A stretch of DNA of 64,000 nucleotides from Desulfosporosinus lacus DSM 15449 (GCF_900129935.1 NZ_FQXJ01000004.1:186001-250000); one strand, 5' to 3'; shown: positions 8,696-18,204, numbered from the stretch's first letter. Notes: generated by a model from the sequence alone, not told the origin. Numbers and translations: made by a program.

Positions 8696-9997
8696 TCACG
8701 TAAAAATCCCCTGTAATTGTTGAAGCATATCCTTGTATCTAATGTGTTCGTCTACGCTCTGTCGAGTAAAAGCCTGAATGCGGTCCATGTGGGCAATGGA
8801 AGCATCAATTTTAGGATTACTTCCAGGAGTATACGCCCCAATGTCAATCAAATCCTTGGCGTCACGATAGACTGCGATATGCTCGCGGACCTTACCGGCT
8901 AATTCCCGCTGTTCCATACTGATAACATCATTCATAACCCTGCTGACAGATTGTAAAATATCAATCGCTGGGAACTGATTTTGCATAGCTAACTCCCTAG
9001 TCAAAACAATGTGTCCGTCGAGAATTCCGCGGACTGAATCCGCAATCGGCTCATTATGGTCGTCCCCGTCTACCAGTACCGTATAAATTCCCGTAATACT
9101 GCCGACTTCCGCCATACCTGAACGTTCCAGCAGTTTCGGCAACAGAGCGAAGACAGAGGGAGGATATCCGCGAGTCGCTGGAGGTTCACCTACTGTGAGG
9201 CCTACCTCCCGTTGTGCCATAGCAAAACGGGTTACGGAATCCATCATAAGGAGCACATTTTCCCCTTTGTCCCTGAAATACTCAGCGATGGCTGTAGCAG
9301 TAAAGGCCGCTTTTAAACGCACTAAAGCAGGTTGATCAGATGTGGCCACAATAATGACGGATCGAGCTAAGCCCTCCGGACCCAAATCCTTCTCAATAAA
9401 GTCTCGCAGTTCTCGACCCCGTTCCCCAATCAAAGCAATAACGTTGATATCAGCCACTGTATTCCTTGCCATCATCCCCAGCAATGTACTCTTCCCCACC
9501 CCGGACCCGGCAAAAATCCCCATTCGTTGTCCACGGCCAATTGTTAAGATCCCATCGATTGTTCGAACACCGACACTCAGCGTGTCCATGATTCGAGGAC
9601 GCAATAAAGCACTGGGTGGTTTATTTTGCAACGGGTAGGCCGTTTCGGTCTTTAGTGGGCGCCCATCCAGGGGATTTCCTAATCCGTCGAGAATTCGGCC
9701 AAGAAGTCCCAGTCCAACAGGTACGGTTAACTTCTGCCGTTGAGAAAGCACACAGTCTCCTGGTGCAATACCTTCGAGTTCTCCGAGAGGCATAAGCAAA
9801 GTGGTTGAATCCCGAAAACCAACGACTTCAGCCGGAAGTTCTCGCCCATCTCGCGTGATAATATGGCAATACTCACCCACACTGGCGCGAGGACCAGCTG
9901 CCTCCACCATCAGGCCGACAATCTTTGAGACCCTTCCTTGGGCCGAAATCGGTTCTGTCTGTTTCACCGTCTGGGTTAAGAGATTCCACGACCCCAT
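8696..9997 (-). CDS. fliI: Flagellum-specific export ATPase FliI
   Basis: FliI is the hexameric F1-type ATPase of flagellar export. The 433-residue product shows the beta-barrel start (GRVSKIVGLMVEA), Walker A GIFAGSGVGKSTLLG at about residue 165, IGERGRE, Walker B VLLMMDSVTRFAMAQRE and the YPPSVFALLPKLLERSG segment. The ATG follows GAGAGGAGCTCGAAC, so its initiation site lies inside the fliH reading frame. The two genes overlap by 125 bases, unusually long. Confidence 0.97.
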   Translation of the reverse strand: MGSWNLLTQTVKQTEPISAQGRVSKIVGLMVEAAGPRASVGEYCHIITRDGRELPAEVVGFRDSTTLLMPLGELEGIAPGDCVLSQRQKLTVPVGLGLLGRILDGLGNPLDGRPLKTETAYPLQNKPPSALLRPRIMDTLSVGVRTIDGILTIGRGQRMGIFAGSGVGKSTLLGMMARNTVADINVIALIGERGRELRDFIEKDLGPEGLARSVIIVATSDQPALVRLKAAFTATAIAEYFRDKGENVLLMMDSVTRFAMAQREVGLTVGEPPATRGYPPSVFALLPKLLERSGMAEVGSITGIYTVLVDGDDHNEPIADSVRGILDGHIVLTRELAMQNQFPAIDILQSVSRVMNDVISMEQRELAGKVREHIAVYRDAKDLIDIGAYTPGSNPKIDASIAHMDRIQAFTRQSVDEHIRYKDMLQQLQGIFT

Positions 9998-10865
9998 GTT
10001 CGAGCTCCTCTCGCAAGGTATGTTCCAATTTATCTAATTGAGCTTCAAGCCGACCATCAAAAACACCTTCCTGGCACTCCAGGAAACAGTCTCCGGCAAT
10101 CAAAGATTCATTGATCACCCAAGGACAGGGCAACTGATTTTCTTCAAGCCACTGGGCGTCATCAGGAGCCACATGGAGCCGCCATCCTTGGCGTTCAATA
10201 GGTAACAGAGTTAGAGCCTGGATAATGCCCACCACTAGTTGGGGTTCTACGGCTAATGTAGAACGGACAATGCGTTCGGCAATTTTAATGGCCAGATGAA
10301 GTAATTCCTTATCAACTTTTGAGTATTCCTCTTGAACAGCCCTTTGTGCTAACTGAAAGAGTCGATTTGCATTTTCTGTCAATCGTATTCCTTCAGCTTC
10401 TCCTGCTTGCTTTCCTTCAAGATACCCCTCTGCCTTGGCTGCCGGATAAATCTCAGATTGCGCATTATCCATAACTTCTTGGCGCAAACGATCGATTTCA
10501 GATTGAGCTTGCGCCAGAATCTCCTGCGAACCAACTTCAGCCTTCGTCAAAATCTCTTGAGCACTTACCTCAGCCTGAGTAAGGATTTTCTGTGCATCCG
10601 CTTCAGCTTCAGCTATAATCCTGGCAGCCTGCCCTCTAGCCTCTTCGAAATACTCTTCTGTTCGCTCCTCAGGGTTCTCCTTCTCAGCAGCTTCCCCCTC
10701 ATCGCTGAGCAGAGAACTTTCGTAGTTCCGACGGTCTTCTTCAACTCTCAGAACTGCTAAACAAGCGGTCAACTGCTGAAACCCTACGAGGGACTCCACC
10801 ATTCGCGGTGTCGATACCTCAACATTGTGACTTTTGACAATACGTGAGTTAATAGATGATTTCAT
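9873..10865 (-). CDS. fliH: Flagellar assembly protein FliH (long C-terminal tail)
   Basis: FliH is the stator-like regulator of FliI. With ATG 10863-10865 (after GAGGAGGTAGCG) it has 330 residues. A helical segment at about residues 95-150 contains 11-residue repeats of the type ILTQAEVSAQE, ILTKAEVGSQE, ILAQAQSEIDR. The C-terminal FliH domain runs to about LEHTLREELEHG. The last ~41 codons are Gly/Arg/Asp-rich and lie over the fliI start in another frame. They look like read-through rather than conserved sequence. The start overlaps fliG by 17 bases. Confidence 0.9.
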   Translation of the reverse strand: MKSSINSRIVKSHNVEVSTPRMVESLVGFQQLTACLAVLRVEEDRRNYESSLLSDEGEAAEKENPEERTEEYFEEARGQAARIIAEAEADAQKILTQAEVSAQEILTKAEVGSQEILAQAQSEIDRLRQEVMDNAQSEIYPAAKAEGYLEGKQAGEAEGIRLTENANRLFQLAQRAVQEEYSKVDKELLHLAIKIAERIVRSTLAVEPQLVVGIIQALTLLPIERQGWRLHVAPDDAQWLEENQLPCPWVINESLIAGDCFLECQEGVFDGRLEAQLDKLEHTLREELEHGVVESLNPDGETDRTDFGPRKGLKDCRPDGGGSWSSRQCG

Positions 10866-11853
10866 CGCTACCTCCTCTGGAGATGACAATCGCACCACTT
10901 TCCTCAATCTTACGAATTACCTTAACAATGCGTTGCTGCGCCTCTTCTACATCACGCAACCGCACCGGGCCCATAAATTCCATGTCGTCTTTGAGCATCT
11001 GTCCTGCCCGTGAGGACATATTCGCCAGAATTTTCTGTGCCACTTCGGGATTCGATCCTTTCAAGGCCAGCCCTAAATCCTTAGTTTCCACTTCACGTAA
11101 GACCAACTGAATTCCGCGGTCGTCCAGCATAACAATATCTTCGAAGACAAACATCTGCCGCTTAATTTGTTCTGCTAAATCAGGATCGTCTATCTCCAGA
11201 GCATCCATGACGACTTTAACCGTTCCCGGATCCGTCCGATTAAGGACATCTACAATACTCTGAATACCACCCGACGCAGTATAATCAGTAGGAGCTAAAC
11301 TAGAAATCTTTCGTTCTAGGACTTTCTCAATCTCTTTAAGCACTTCCGGACTCGTGCGACCCATAGTTGCTATGCGTTTCGCCACATCCGCCTGTCGATC
11401 TTGGCTAAGGCTGGCAAGCAATGTAGCCGCTTTATCTACTGGAAGGTGTGTCATGATAAGCGCGATCGTCTGGGGATGTTCACCTTGAATAAAGGAGAAT
11501 AACTGCTTAGGATCTGTTCTGCGCACAAGGTCAAAGGGCCGCATCTTCAATGAAGTCGATAAACGACTGATAATATCGAATGCTCGAGTTTCCCCGAGGG
11601 CCCGTTCCAATACCTCGCGAGCGTACTCCAGTCCCCCCCTGGAAATGTAGTCATTAGCCATGCACATCTGATGAAATTCTTCTACGACATTATCCCTGTC
11701 TTCTGGTGACACTCTGCCGACATTAGCCATTTCCAGGGTCAACTGCTCTATTTCTCCATCTCCAAGATGTTTAATCACATTGGCTGAATTTTCCGGTCCC
11801 AAGGAAATCATAAGGATTGCTGCCTTTTGAATTCCAGTTAAAGCTTGCACCAT
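10849..11853 (-). CDS. fliG: Flagellar motor switch protein FliG
   Basis: FliG is the C-ring protein that contacts the stators. The 334-residue product has the complete three-part structure: N-domain (LTGIQKAAILMISLGPENSA), middle domain with EHPQTIALIMTHL (the EHPQ motif), and C-domain with the charged torque helix (DDRGIQLVLREVETKDLGLALKG). The start codon directly follows the fliF stop, and the 3' end covers the fliH start. Confidence 0.98.
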   Translation of the reverse strand: MVQALTGIQKAAILMISLGPENSANVIKHLGDGEIEQLTLEMANVGRVSPEDRDNVVEEFHQMCMANDYISRGGLEYAREVLERALGETRAFDIISRLSTSLKMRPFDLVRRTDPKQLFSFIQGEHPQTIALIMTHLPVDKAATLLASLSQDRQADVAKRIATMGRTSPEVLKEIEKVLERKISSLAPTDYTASGGIQSIVDVLNRTDPGTVKVVMDALEIDDPDLAEQIKRQMFVFEDIVMLDDRGIQLVLREVETKDLGLALKGSNPEVAQKILANMSSRAGQMLKDDMEFMGPVRLRDVEEAQQRIVKVIRKIEESGAIVISRGGSDEIIY

Positions 11854-13446
11854 CTACTTGTCCTCCGATAGCCATGTTTTCATAAGACGGGCGGCCTCAT
11901 CCGAGTTATTACGTGTATAAAGTTCAACAGCCTCTTTAAGCTTTTGCTTCTGGATCTCATCCACCGATTTGGTTTGTTTCTGAGCTAATTTCTGCTTGGC
12001 CTCTTCCTCTGCTATCTGTTGCGCTAAGAGCATTTCGGCGTCAGCCTGAGATACAGGCTCCGAACCCCCTAACTCCAACAATTTGGCCGCCTTCGCTTTG
12101 TTTGAACGTCTTCGCAGATACACAAGCAAAAGTATTAAGCCAAGTAAGAGGGTGGCTCCAATTACTCCAAATATGACAAGTTGTTGCTGTTTTCGAGCGT
12201 TTTCCATTGCCAATATGTCATTCTGCAGATCTGTTTTATTAAAGGGAATTGCTTCAACTTGAATATCATCCCCCCGAGCTGCGTCTACTCCCGCAGCAGA
12301 GGCGACGATGGTTTTAATTTGGTTTAGTTGATCTTGAGTAACAGTGTCCGCATCCGCCATGACCGAGACAGAAAGACGTTTAACACTGCCCGGGCTAATC
12401 ACTTGTTCCTCTTGTGTGGTATCTACCTGATAGTTTGTAGTATTTGTGTTTTTTGTGGAGGTCGAGTTTACATTCGTATTAACAGGATACGTTGGAGCCC
12501 CATTGGCAGGTAATCCAGGTGTCCCTCCAGCCGCCTCAGTACCATTCGTAGTCGTTTCATTAGAACTTTGATCACTCACCACTGCACCAGGACCGTTAAT
12601 CTGCTTAATTATCTTCTTCTGATCAAAGTCTAAGACCGCACTTATTCGAACGACAGCTTTACCCGAGCCAAGCACACGATCCAGCATACTCTGGACTGAT
12701 TTCCGAGTATCTTCTTCGACCGTTTGTTTGAGTTGATATTGGGTAACTGTCAGTTTTTCAGGATCATCGCTTTTTCTCAACATATCTGATACAACATTTC
12801 CGCCGGTGTCCACAATCGTCACATTCTCCGGTAACAGTCCTTCCACTGAGCCTGACAATAAATTAGCAATGGCGCGGACCTGATCTTCAACAAGGATCGT
12901 GTGAGGGACAAGTTTCAGAGTTACCGCTGCCGTAGCCGCTTTTTGACTTTCAATAAATAATGATTGCTCAGGCATCACGATATGCACGCGTGCCTCTTCC
13001 ACACCACTCAGGGTCTTTAAAGTATTTTCTAATTCGTTCTGTAATCCGAGAACATAACGCAGTTTACGGTCAGAATCCGTCTCCCCCAGCCTCATTGTAT
13101 CTAAATTGTCGAAGCTGAATTTGCTTTGCTGAGGAAGTCCTGCACTGGCAAGTTGTAAACGAATATCAGCAGATGTCTGTTGTGGGACCATAATTGTCGA
13201 CCCATTATCGGCTAGCTTATAATCCGCCTTCATGTCTTGTAGTTTGGTCCTAATTGCCCCAGCATCAGTGTCGCTTAATTCAGTAAAAATCGGGATATAC
13301 TGCGGGCGACCGGCCCATAAAATCAAATAAATCAACATTCCTGCGACCAAAAGGGGAGCCAACACCGTAATTATTTTCTGTGGGCTAGAAAGGTTACCCC
13401 AAAATGTCTTTATAGATTCTTTTATTCTTGCCCAAGAAAATTCCAC
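11854..13446 (-). CDS. fliF: Flagellar MS-ring protein FliF
   Basis: FliF forms the membrane ring on which the basal body is built. The 530-residue product has an N-terminal membrane helix (about 25-45), ring-building domains (YIPIFTELSDTDAGAI; LNELENTLKTL-type region with EEARVHIVMPEQSLF), a low-complexity Asn/Thr-rich insert (about 325-345), a second membrane helix near residue 435 (LVIFGVIGATLLLGLILLLV) and a FliG-binding C-terminus. The start is GTG 13446, after GGAGGAGCCGAG. Confidence 0.97.
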   Translation of the reverse strand: MEFSWARIKESIKTFWGNLSSPQKIITVLAPLLVAGMLIYLILWAGRPQYIPIFTELSDTDAGAIRTKLQDMKADYKLADNGSTIMVPQQTSADIRLQLASAGLPQQSKFSFDNLDTMRLGETDSDRKLRYVLGLQNELENTLKTLSGVEEARVHIVMPEQSLFIESQKAATAAVTLKLVPHTILVEDQVRAIANLLSGSVEGLLPENVTIVDTGGNVVSDMLRKSDDPEKLTVTQYQLKQTVEEDTRKSVQSMLDRVLGSGKAVVRISAVLDFDQKKIIKQINGPGAVVSDQSSNETTTNGTEAAGGTPGLPANGAPTYPVNTNVNSTSTKNTNTTNYQVDTTQEEQVISPGSVKRLSVSVMADADTVTQDQLNQIKTIVASAAGVDAARGDDIQVEAIPFNKTDLQNDILAMENARKQQQLVIFGVIGATLLLGLILLLVYLRRRSNKAKAAKLLELGGSEPVSQADAEMLLAQQIAEEEAKQKLAQKQTKSVDEIQKQKLKEAVELYTRNNSDEAARLMKTWLSEDK

Positions 13447-13553
13447 CCTCGGCTCCTCCTTTCATCATTAGATGCGTGAAGCTCAATGCTCCTATACCCC
13501 CTAAAAAAGCAAAGCTCAATCGTATTTACTAATAATTGCTAATTGCTTCTCTC

Positions 13554-13892
13554 TTATATTTGCATGCGCATTATCTGGTTGTATGCATCTAAAACTTTAT
13601 CCCGTGTTGCTACTGTTAGGGACAATGACAGATTTGCCTTTTCTAACGCTACCATCACTTCAGACAAGTCTTGAACTTGGCCTGTTGCCAGTGCCAGACT
13701 GGCTGAATCAGCCTTAGTTTGCAAGGCATCTACTTGGCTTAGAGCATCACTAAAAAACTTCGCGAAATCTGTGCTGGCTTTTTGAGCCCCGTCCCCAGTG
13801 CTGACAGTTTCCGGAGCAGTTTCAGGACCTGTCTGAGCGATAGGATTTATTACTCCAAGGGGCATAATAGGTGCTATCGGCAGAATACTCAT
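13554..13892 (-). CDS. fliE: Flagellar hook-basal body protein FliE
   Basis: FliE joins the MS ring to the rod. The product has 112 residues. The C-terminal two-thirds carries the family pattern (FAKFFSDALSQVDALQTKAD, DLSEVMVALEKANLSL, RDKVLDAYNQIMRMQI at the very end). The start is ATG 13892, 8 bases after flgC, in the usual flgC-fliE-fliF order. Confidence 0.95.
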   Translation of the reverse strand: MSILPIAPIMPLGVINPIAQTGPETAPETVSTGDGAQKASTDFAKFFSDALSQVDALQTKADSASLALATGQVQDLSEVMVALEKANLSLSLTVATRDKVLDAYNQIMRMQI

Positions 13893-13899
13893 CTAATTT

Positions 13900-14388
13900 T
13901 TACCCCTTTCCGATCTCCAATGCTCTGGAGGCCATTGACTTACTGACATTGAGTGCTGTTACGTTCGCTTCATAAGCTCGCGATGCAGATATCATATCCA
14001 CCATTTCTGTGACGATATTTACGTTTGGCTGCCGAATATATCCTACTGGCAATCCCTCCTCAGCAACCCTAGCCGCATCCGGTGAATCGGGATTGTATTC
14101 TAACTTGAAGGGTTCTGTAATATCGTTATAAATCCCAGCTACTTGAACCCCATTGCCAATATTTTGACTGCCGAGAGTTTCCCCTAAAACTTTAGAAAAC
14201 TGTGATTCCGAGGGGCGAGGAACGAACACAGCAACTTGTCTGCTATAAGGAATTTGATTACCCCCAGGGGTTAGTTCTCCGGTACGAGTCGTATTAATAT
14301 TGGCGATATTGTTAGCCGTTAAATCCATACGTAAACGCTGGGCGGTTAAACCCGAGGCACTAATATCCATTGCTCCAAAAAGACCCAT
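13900..14388 (-). CDS. flgC: Flagellar basal-body rod protein FlgC
   Basis: FlgC is a proximal rod subunit. The 162-residue product begins MGLFGAMDISASGLTAQRLR and has the rod signature MDLTANNIANINTT plus a C-terminal helix (VTEMVDMISASRAYEANVTALN). The ATG at 14386-14388 follows GAGGAGGGGATAAGATTA, 5 bases after cheB. FlgB, almost always the immediate upstream neighbour of flgC, is absent; cheB occupies that place. Confidence 0.96.
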   Translation of the reverse strand: MGLFGAMDISASGLTAQRLRMDLTANNIANINTTRTGELTPGGNQIPYSRQVAVFVPRPSESQFSKVLGETLGSQNIGNGVQVAGIYNDITEPFKLEYNPDSPDAARVAEEGLPVGYIRQPNVNIVTEMVDMISASRAYEANVTALNVSKSMASRALEIGKG

Positions 14389-14393
14389 TAATC

Positions 14394-15569
14394 TTATCCC
14401 CTCCTCATAACACACTCGACAATCGTTTTCCCAATCTCTCCAAGAGGAACAATTCGGTCAGCAAGACCCGCCTCCACCACTGATCTGGGCATCCCATAGA
14501 CTACACAGCTTTCCTCAGACTCCGCTATTGCAAATCCTTCTAAGGCTTTGAGTTCCTTCATGCCCTTGGTTCCGTCACTTCCCATTCCCGTCATGACCAC
14601 TCCCAAGGTCCCTTTGCCTACAGACTTCGCTAAGGAAAGAAACATGACATCCACGGAAGGACGATAAAGGGTGGGTATAGGGGATTCCTCTCCTATATGA
14701 AGAACTAGCTGTCCGGACTTGCTTTGAACCTGAAGCTGTTTACCAGCCTGAGCTACATATACATTCCCTGCTTTCAGGGTTTCACCGTGTATTCCTTCCC
14801 TGACATTCAAGGCGCAAAGTCCATTCAGCCTCTGGGCAAGGGGCCCGGTAAACCCCGGCGGCATGTGTTGAGCGACTAGCACCGGTACGGGAAAATTCCC
14901 GGGAAGGGTCGGCAGAACTGCTTGTAAAGCAGATGGACCCCCAGTTGAAGTGCCGATGGCCACAATTTCAACCGGATGCTTTGGCAATATTCCCTTCCCA
15001 TTACTAACAGCACGTGTGCCTTGTCCGGTGCTTGACATAGCTGGTGAAACAGGAGCGGCAGCCTTTGAGGTTGCCGTGTTAACTGTGCTATTTGTTGTTG
15101 ATGAGGCAATTGTTCCAAGGTATGTTGAGCTCTTACCCTTGAGACGTGCAGGATTTACTAAAGCCGCCGCTTTTACCTTCTCGATTAGATCATGGGACAG
15201 TGCCTGCAGATTATCTCCCGGTTTTCCTGAGGGTTTAGCTACAACATCAATCGCCCCCAAGTCAAGAGCTTTCAACGTGGCTTTGGCCCCCTCGGTTGTC
15301 ACTGAGCTTAAGATGATCACCGGAGTCGGTTGCCAACGCATAATCTCTTCCAAGGCCTGAAGTCCATCCATAATCGGCATCTCGACATCCATCGTCACAA
15401 CTTGGGGACGAAGAGCCTGGAGCTTTAAAATCCCGTCACGCCCGTCTCGTGCGGTATCGATTACCCTAATACCTAAGTCCTGACTAAGGATTTTTTGCAG
15501 GGTTAGCCGCATAAAGGGAGAATCATCGACGATAAGAACCCCAATAGGTTTTTTAGGCACAGACATCAT
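14394..15569 (-). CDS. cheB: Protein-glutamate methylesterase CheB
   Basis: CheB demethylates chemoreceptors when phosphorylated by CheA. It has 391 residues from ATG 15567-15569 (after GGTGGAGAAACAAACC). An N-terminal receiver domain (IVDDSPFMR; VVTMDVEMPIMDG with the phospho-aspartate; AKPSG) is joined by a Ser/Thr/Ala-rich linker of about 60 residues to the esterase domain. The catalytic serine (GTSTGGPSA), histidine (AQHMPPGFT) and aspartate (MGSDGTKGM) are visible. It overlaps cheW by 17 bases. Confidence 0.96.
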   Translation of the reverse strand: MMSVPKKPIGVLIVDDSPFMRLTLQKILSQDLGIRVIDTARDGRDGILKLQALRPQVVTMDVEMPIMDGLQALEEIMRWQPTPVIILSSVTTEGAKATLKALDLGAIDVVAKPSGKPGDNLQALSHDLIEKVKAAALVNPARLKGKSSTYLGTIASSTTNSTVNTATSKAAAPVSPAMSSTGQGTRAVSNGKGILPKHPVEIVAIGTSTGGPSALQAVLPTLPGNFPVPVLVAQHMPPGFTGPLAQRLNGLCALNVREGIHGETLKAGNVYVAQAGKQLQVQSKSGQLVLHIGEESPIPTLYRPSVDVMFLSLAKSVGKGTLGVVMTGMGSDGTKGMKELKALEGFAIAESEESCVVYGMPRSVVEAGLADRIVPLGEIGKTIVECVMRRG

Positions 15570-15999
15570 GGTTTGTTTCTCCACCCATGATGTGATCAAG
15601 ATCCAATAGAATGAGCAATCGCTCCCCTATTTTCCCAACTCCGCGTATGAACTGAGCATCCATTCCTAAGGTAATTGGCGGCGGCGGTTCAATCGCTTCG
15701 CTTTCTAAGCGCAATACTTCGGTTACAGCATCAACTCGAATACCGAAAACCTTGGTTTGTACTTGCAAGACAATAATTCGACTGAGATCGGTCTCTTCCA
15801 CACGAGTCATACCAAAACGATTCCGCAAACTAATCACAGGAATTACATTTCCCCGCAGGTTGATAACACCCTCGACATACTCCGAAGCTTTAGGCACTCG
15901 AGTAATCGGTGGAATTCGAATAATCTCTTGAACACGCATAATATCGACGCCAAATTCTTCAGACCCTAAGCTAAAAGTTACTAATTGTTCTTCTGCCAT
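15553..15999 (-). CDS. cheW: Chemotaxis coupling protein CheW
   Basis: CheW connects chemoreceptors to CheA. It is a 148-residue single CheW domain: LVTFSLGSEEFGVDIMRVQEI at the start, NLRGNVIPVISLR in the centre and RLLILLDLDHIM at the end. ATG 15999 follows GGGAGGGTAAAGCCA. It lies between cheA and cheB; the 54-base cheA-cheW gap contains TTCG repeat copy 3. Confidence 0.96.
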   Translation of the reverse strand: MAEEQLVTFSLGSEEFGVDIMRVQEIIRIPPITRVPKASEYVEGVINLRGNVIPVISLRNRFGMTRVEETDLSRIIVLQVQTKVFGIRVDAVTEVLRLESEAIEPPPPITLGMDAQFIRGVGKIGERLLILLDLDHIMGGETNHDVCA

Positions 16000-16018
16000 T
16001 GGCTTTACCCTCCCTCAA

Positions 16019-16053
16019 AATCGTTGTTCGTTGTTCGAAGTTCGTGGTTCGAT
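16019..16053 (+). repeat. TTCG-rich intergenic repeat, copy 3
   Basis: The cheA-cheW gap is nearly filled by TTCG units and includes the 13-mer TTCGTGGTTCGAT at 16041-16053, identical to copies at 3153 and 7394. Confidence 0.6.
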
Positions 16054-18204
16054 TTAGCCTTTTCTATTGACCAAGACGTCTTGGAGCAAGGATCCGATAT
16101 CAAGGATCAAGGTAACCTTGCCATCCCCAAGAATTGTTGCCCCGGCAATCCCCGGGAGATTATTCAGAAAATCCCCAAGGGATTTAATAACAACTTCTTG
16201 TTGTCCGCGCAGTTCGTCCACGATAAGCCCTAACGCTTTATCTCCGAAGCCCACAACAACAACAAAAACTTCACCGCTTTCAGACTCGGGAGCAGGCAAA
16301 TCAAACTTCTCTTGCAGAGAAATTAGCGGCAAGGTGTTGCCACGCAATTGAACCATTGGTAACCCGCCCACGGTTTTAATATCCTCTCGACTGACAAGAA
16401 GAGTCTCCAAAACAGAGGAAAGTGGGACCGCATAAATTTCTTGCCCAACCTCAACCAGAAGAGCCTGGATGATCGCTAAAGTCAAAGGTAAGCGAATAGT
16501 AAACGTGCTCCCCTTCCCTCTGCGAGTCGTGATATCCACCATTCCCCCCAGATTATTCAGAGCCTTTTTCACGACGTCCATTCCAACACCGCGACCGGAA
16601 ATATCCGTTACCACATCTGCAGTGCTAAAACCCGGCAGGAAGATAAGATTGGCAACATCCCGTTCAGAAAGTTCTTCACGTTCTCCAACCAGACCTTTCG
16701 AAACCGCTATTTGACGGATTTTATCGAGATCTAAGCCCGCCCCGTCATCAGAGATGAGTATAGCAATATGGTTTCCTTCATGAAAAGCATTCAGGGTAAT
16801 CGTACCAAATTCTGGTTTACCTGCCTCGCGACGCTTCTCCGGAGATTCTATCCCATGATCCACCGAGTTTCTAATCAGATGCATTAAGGGATCTCCGATA
16901 ACTTCTACAACTGTCTTATCTAGTTCTGTGTCCTCACCTTTTAAGACAAGGTCGATTTCTTTTCCAGTCTTCTTCGCTAAATCTCGAATCAACCTCGGAA
17001 AACGGTTAAAGACAGTGCCAATCGCCACCATTCTCAAGCGCATGACACTCTCTTGTAGGTCATTCATTAAACGTCCTAAATAAACATTTGCCTCATTCAA
17101 ATTGTTGACCATACCATCCGTACTGTACTGAGCCTTCAGATCCAAGCCAATTTGCACCAAGCGAGTTCTGGTGATGACCATTTCCCCGACCAGGTTAATC
17201 AGATTATCCATCCGTACTGTATCTACTCGGATCGTATGTACTTGCGTATTGCCCTCCCCCGTTGTAGCTTCAGCAGCCGGAGAAGCTACAGCTTTCACAG
17301 ACCCTTTAGGTATTACGGCGGTTTCCTGTTTTGAGATTGGCTTTATTTTCTCTTCTGCTATAGTCTTATTGATTTCATTAGGTATTTTATCTAGGTCACC
17401 TAGTTCCTCACTGTTAGGATAGGAATGAACAATAACCTCCACTAACTCGGAAATCTCCAACAAATCCCTTTTAATCTCTTCTTTAGATTCATCAGAGAGA
17501 ATGAGCATAGAAAAGCTCTCTGCTGTCCCCGCTTCCAACTCTTCGACGCTCGGAAGCAGCTTAATTACTGTTCCCATGCCCTCAATCACTTGCGTAGCCA
17601 TAACTGCACGTACAGCCTTCATCAGCGTGTTAGATTCTAGAGCCACATCCACTTGATAAACAGCACGCCCTATACTATAAGCATTGTTCAGTTTTTCACG
17701 TTCATCCAATGTTAATGAGAAGTCCAGTGGGACAAAACTCAATGTTTCTATAACTTCCTCTACAGGGTGGGAAGCTATAGAAACATCAACACTTTCACCG
17801 TTTAATAGCAATCTCATTGAGGAAACCAAATCCTCAAATCCTACCGTTATGTCCTGACGTTGTTCTACTTGGGCCAGCATCGCTTTAACCCGATCTGTCA
17901 CAGCCAATAATATATCAATCATTTCAAGAGAAACTTCTATTTTACCCTGACGCAACCGATCCAATAAGTCTTCAGCTGCATGTGTCAACGAAACAATCGG
18001 TGTGAAACCCATTGTTCCTGAAGCCCCTTTCAAGCTATGTGCAGAGCGAAAAAGATCATTGATCAGACCAATGTTTTCTCCTTCTTTTTCTAATTGCAAA
18101 AGACCCGCTCCGAGCCGTTCAATCTGCTCTTGCGAATCTAATAGGTAAAAATCCAGGAATTCTCCTAACTCGATCCCTTGTTTATTATCCTCATCTCGGC
18201 CCAT
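16054..18204 (-). CDS. cheA: Chemotaxis histidine kinase CheA
   Basis: CheA phosphorylates CheY and CheB. It is a 716-residue protein. Domains seen: Hpt with phospho-accepting H56 (SAHSLKGASG), a CheY/CheB-binding-like region around 155-265, a flexible linker to about 320, the dimerisation helices (about 325-395), and an ATPase domain with the N box at 438-450 (DPLMHLIRNSVDHG) and G1 box ISDDGAG at about 485. A C-terminal CheW-like domain (GQEIYAVPLSSVLETL) follows. It is the first gene after a 668-base gap and probably heads the downstream fla/che operon. The ATG follows GGGGTGGGAAAAC. Confidence 0.97.
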   Translation of the reverse strand: MGRDEDNKQGIELGEFLDFYLLDSQEQIERLGAGLLQLEKEGENIGLINDLFRSAHSLKGASGTMGFTPIVSLTHAAEDLLDRLRQGKIEVSLEMIDILLAVTDRVKAMLAQVEQRQDITVGFEDLVSSMRLLLNGESVDVSIASHPVEEVIETLSFVPLDFSLTLDEREKLNNAYSIGRAVYQVDVALESNTLMKAVRAVMATQVIEGMGTVIKLLPSVEELEAGTAESFSMLILSDESKEEIKRDLLEISELVEVIVHSYPNSEELGDLDKIPNEINKTIAEEKIKPISKQETAVIPKGSVKAVASPAAEATTGEGNTQVHTIRVDTVRMDNLINLVGEMVITRTRLVQIGLDLKAQYSTDGMVNNLNEANVYLGRLMNDLQESVMRLRMVAIGTVFNRFPRLIRDLAKKTGKEIDLVLKGEDTELDKTVVEVIGDPLMHLIRNSVDHGIESPEKRREAGKPEFGTITLNAFHEGNHIAILISDDGAGLDLDKIRQIAVSKGLVGEREELSERDVANLIFLPGFSTADVVTDISGRGVGMDVVKKALNNLGGMVDITTRRGKGSTFTIRLPLTLAIIQALLVEVGQEIYAVPLSSVLETLLVSREDIKTVGGLPMVQLRGNTLPLISLQEKFDLPAPESESGEVFVVVVGFGDKALGLIVDELRGQQEVVIKSLGDFLNNLPGIAGATILGDGKVTLILDIGSLLQDVLVNRKG

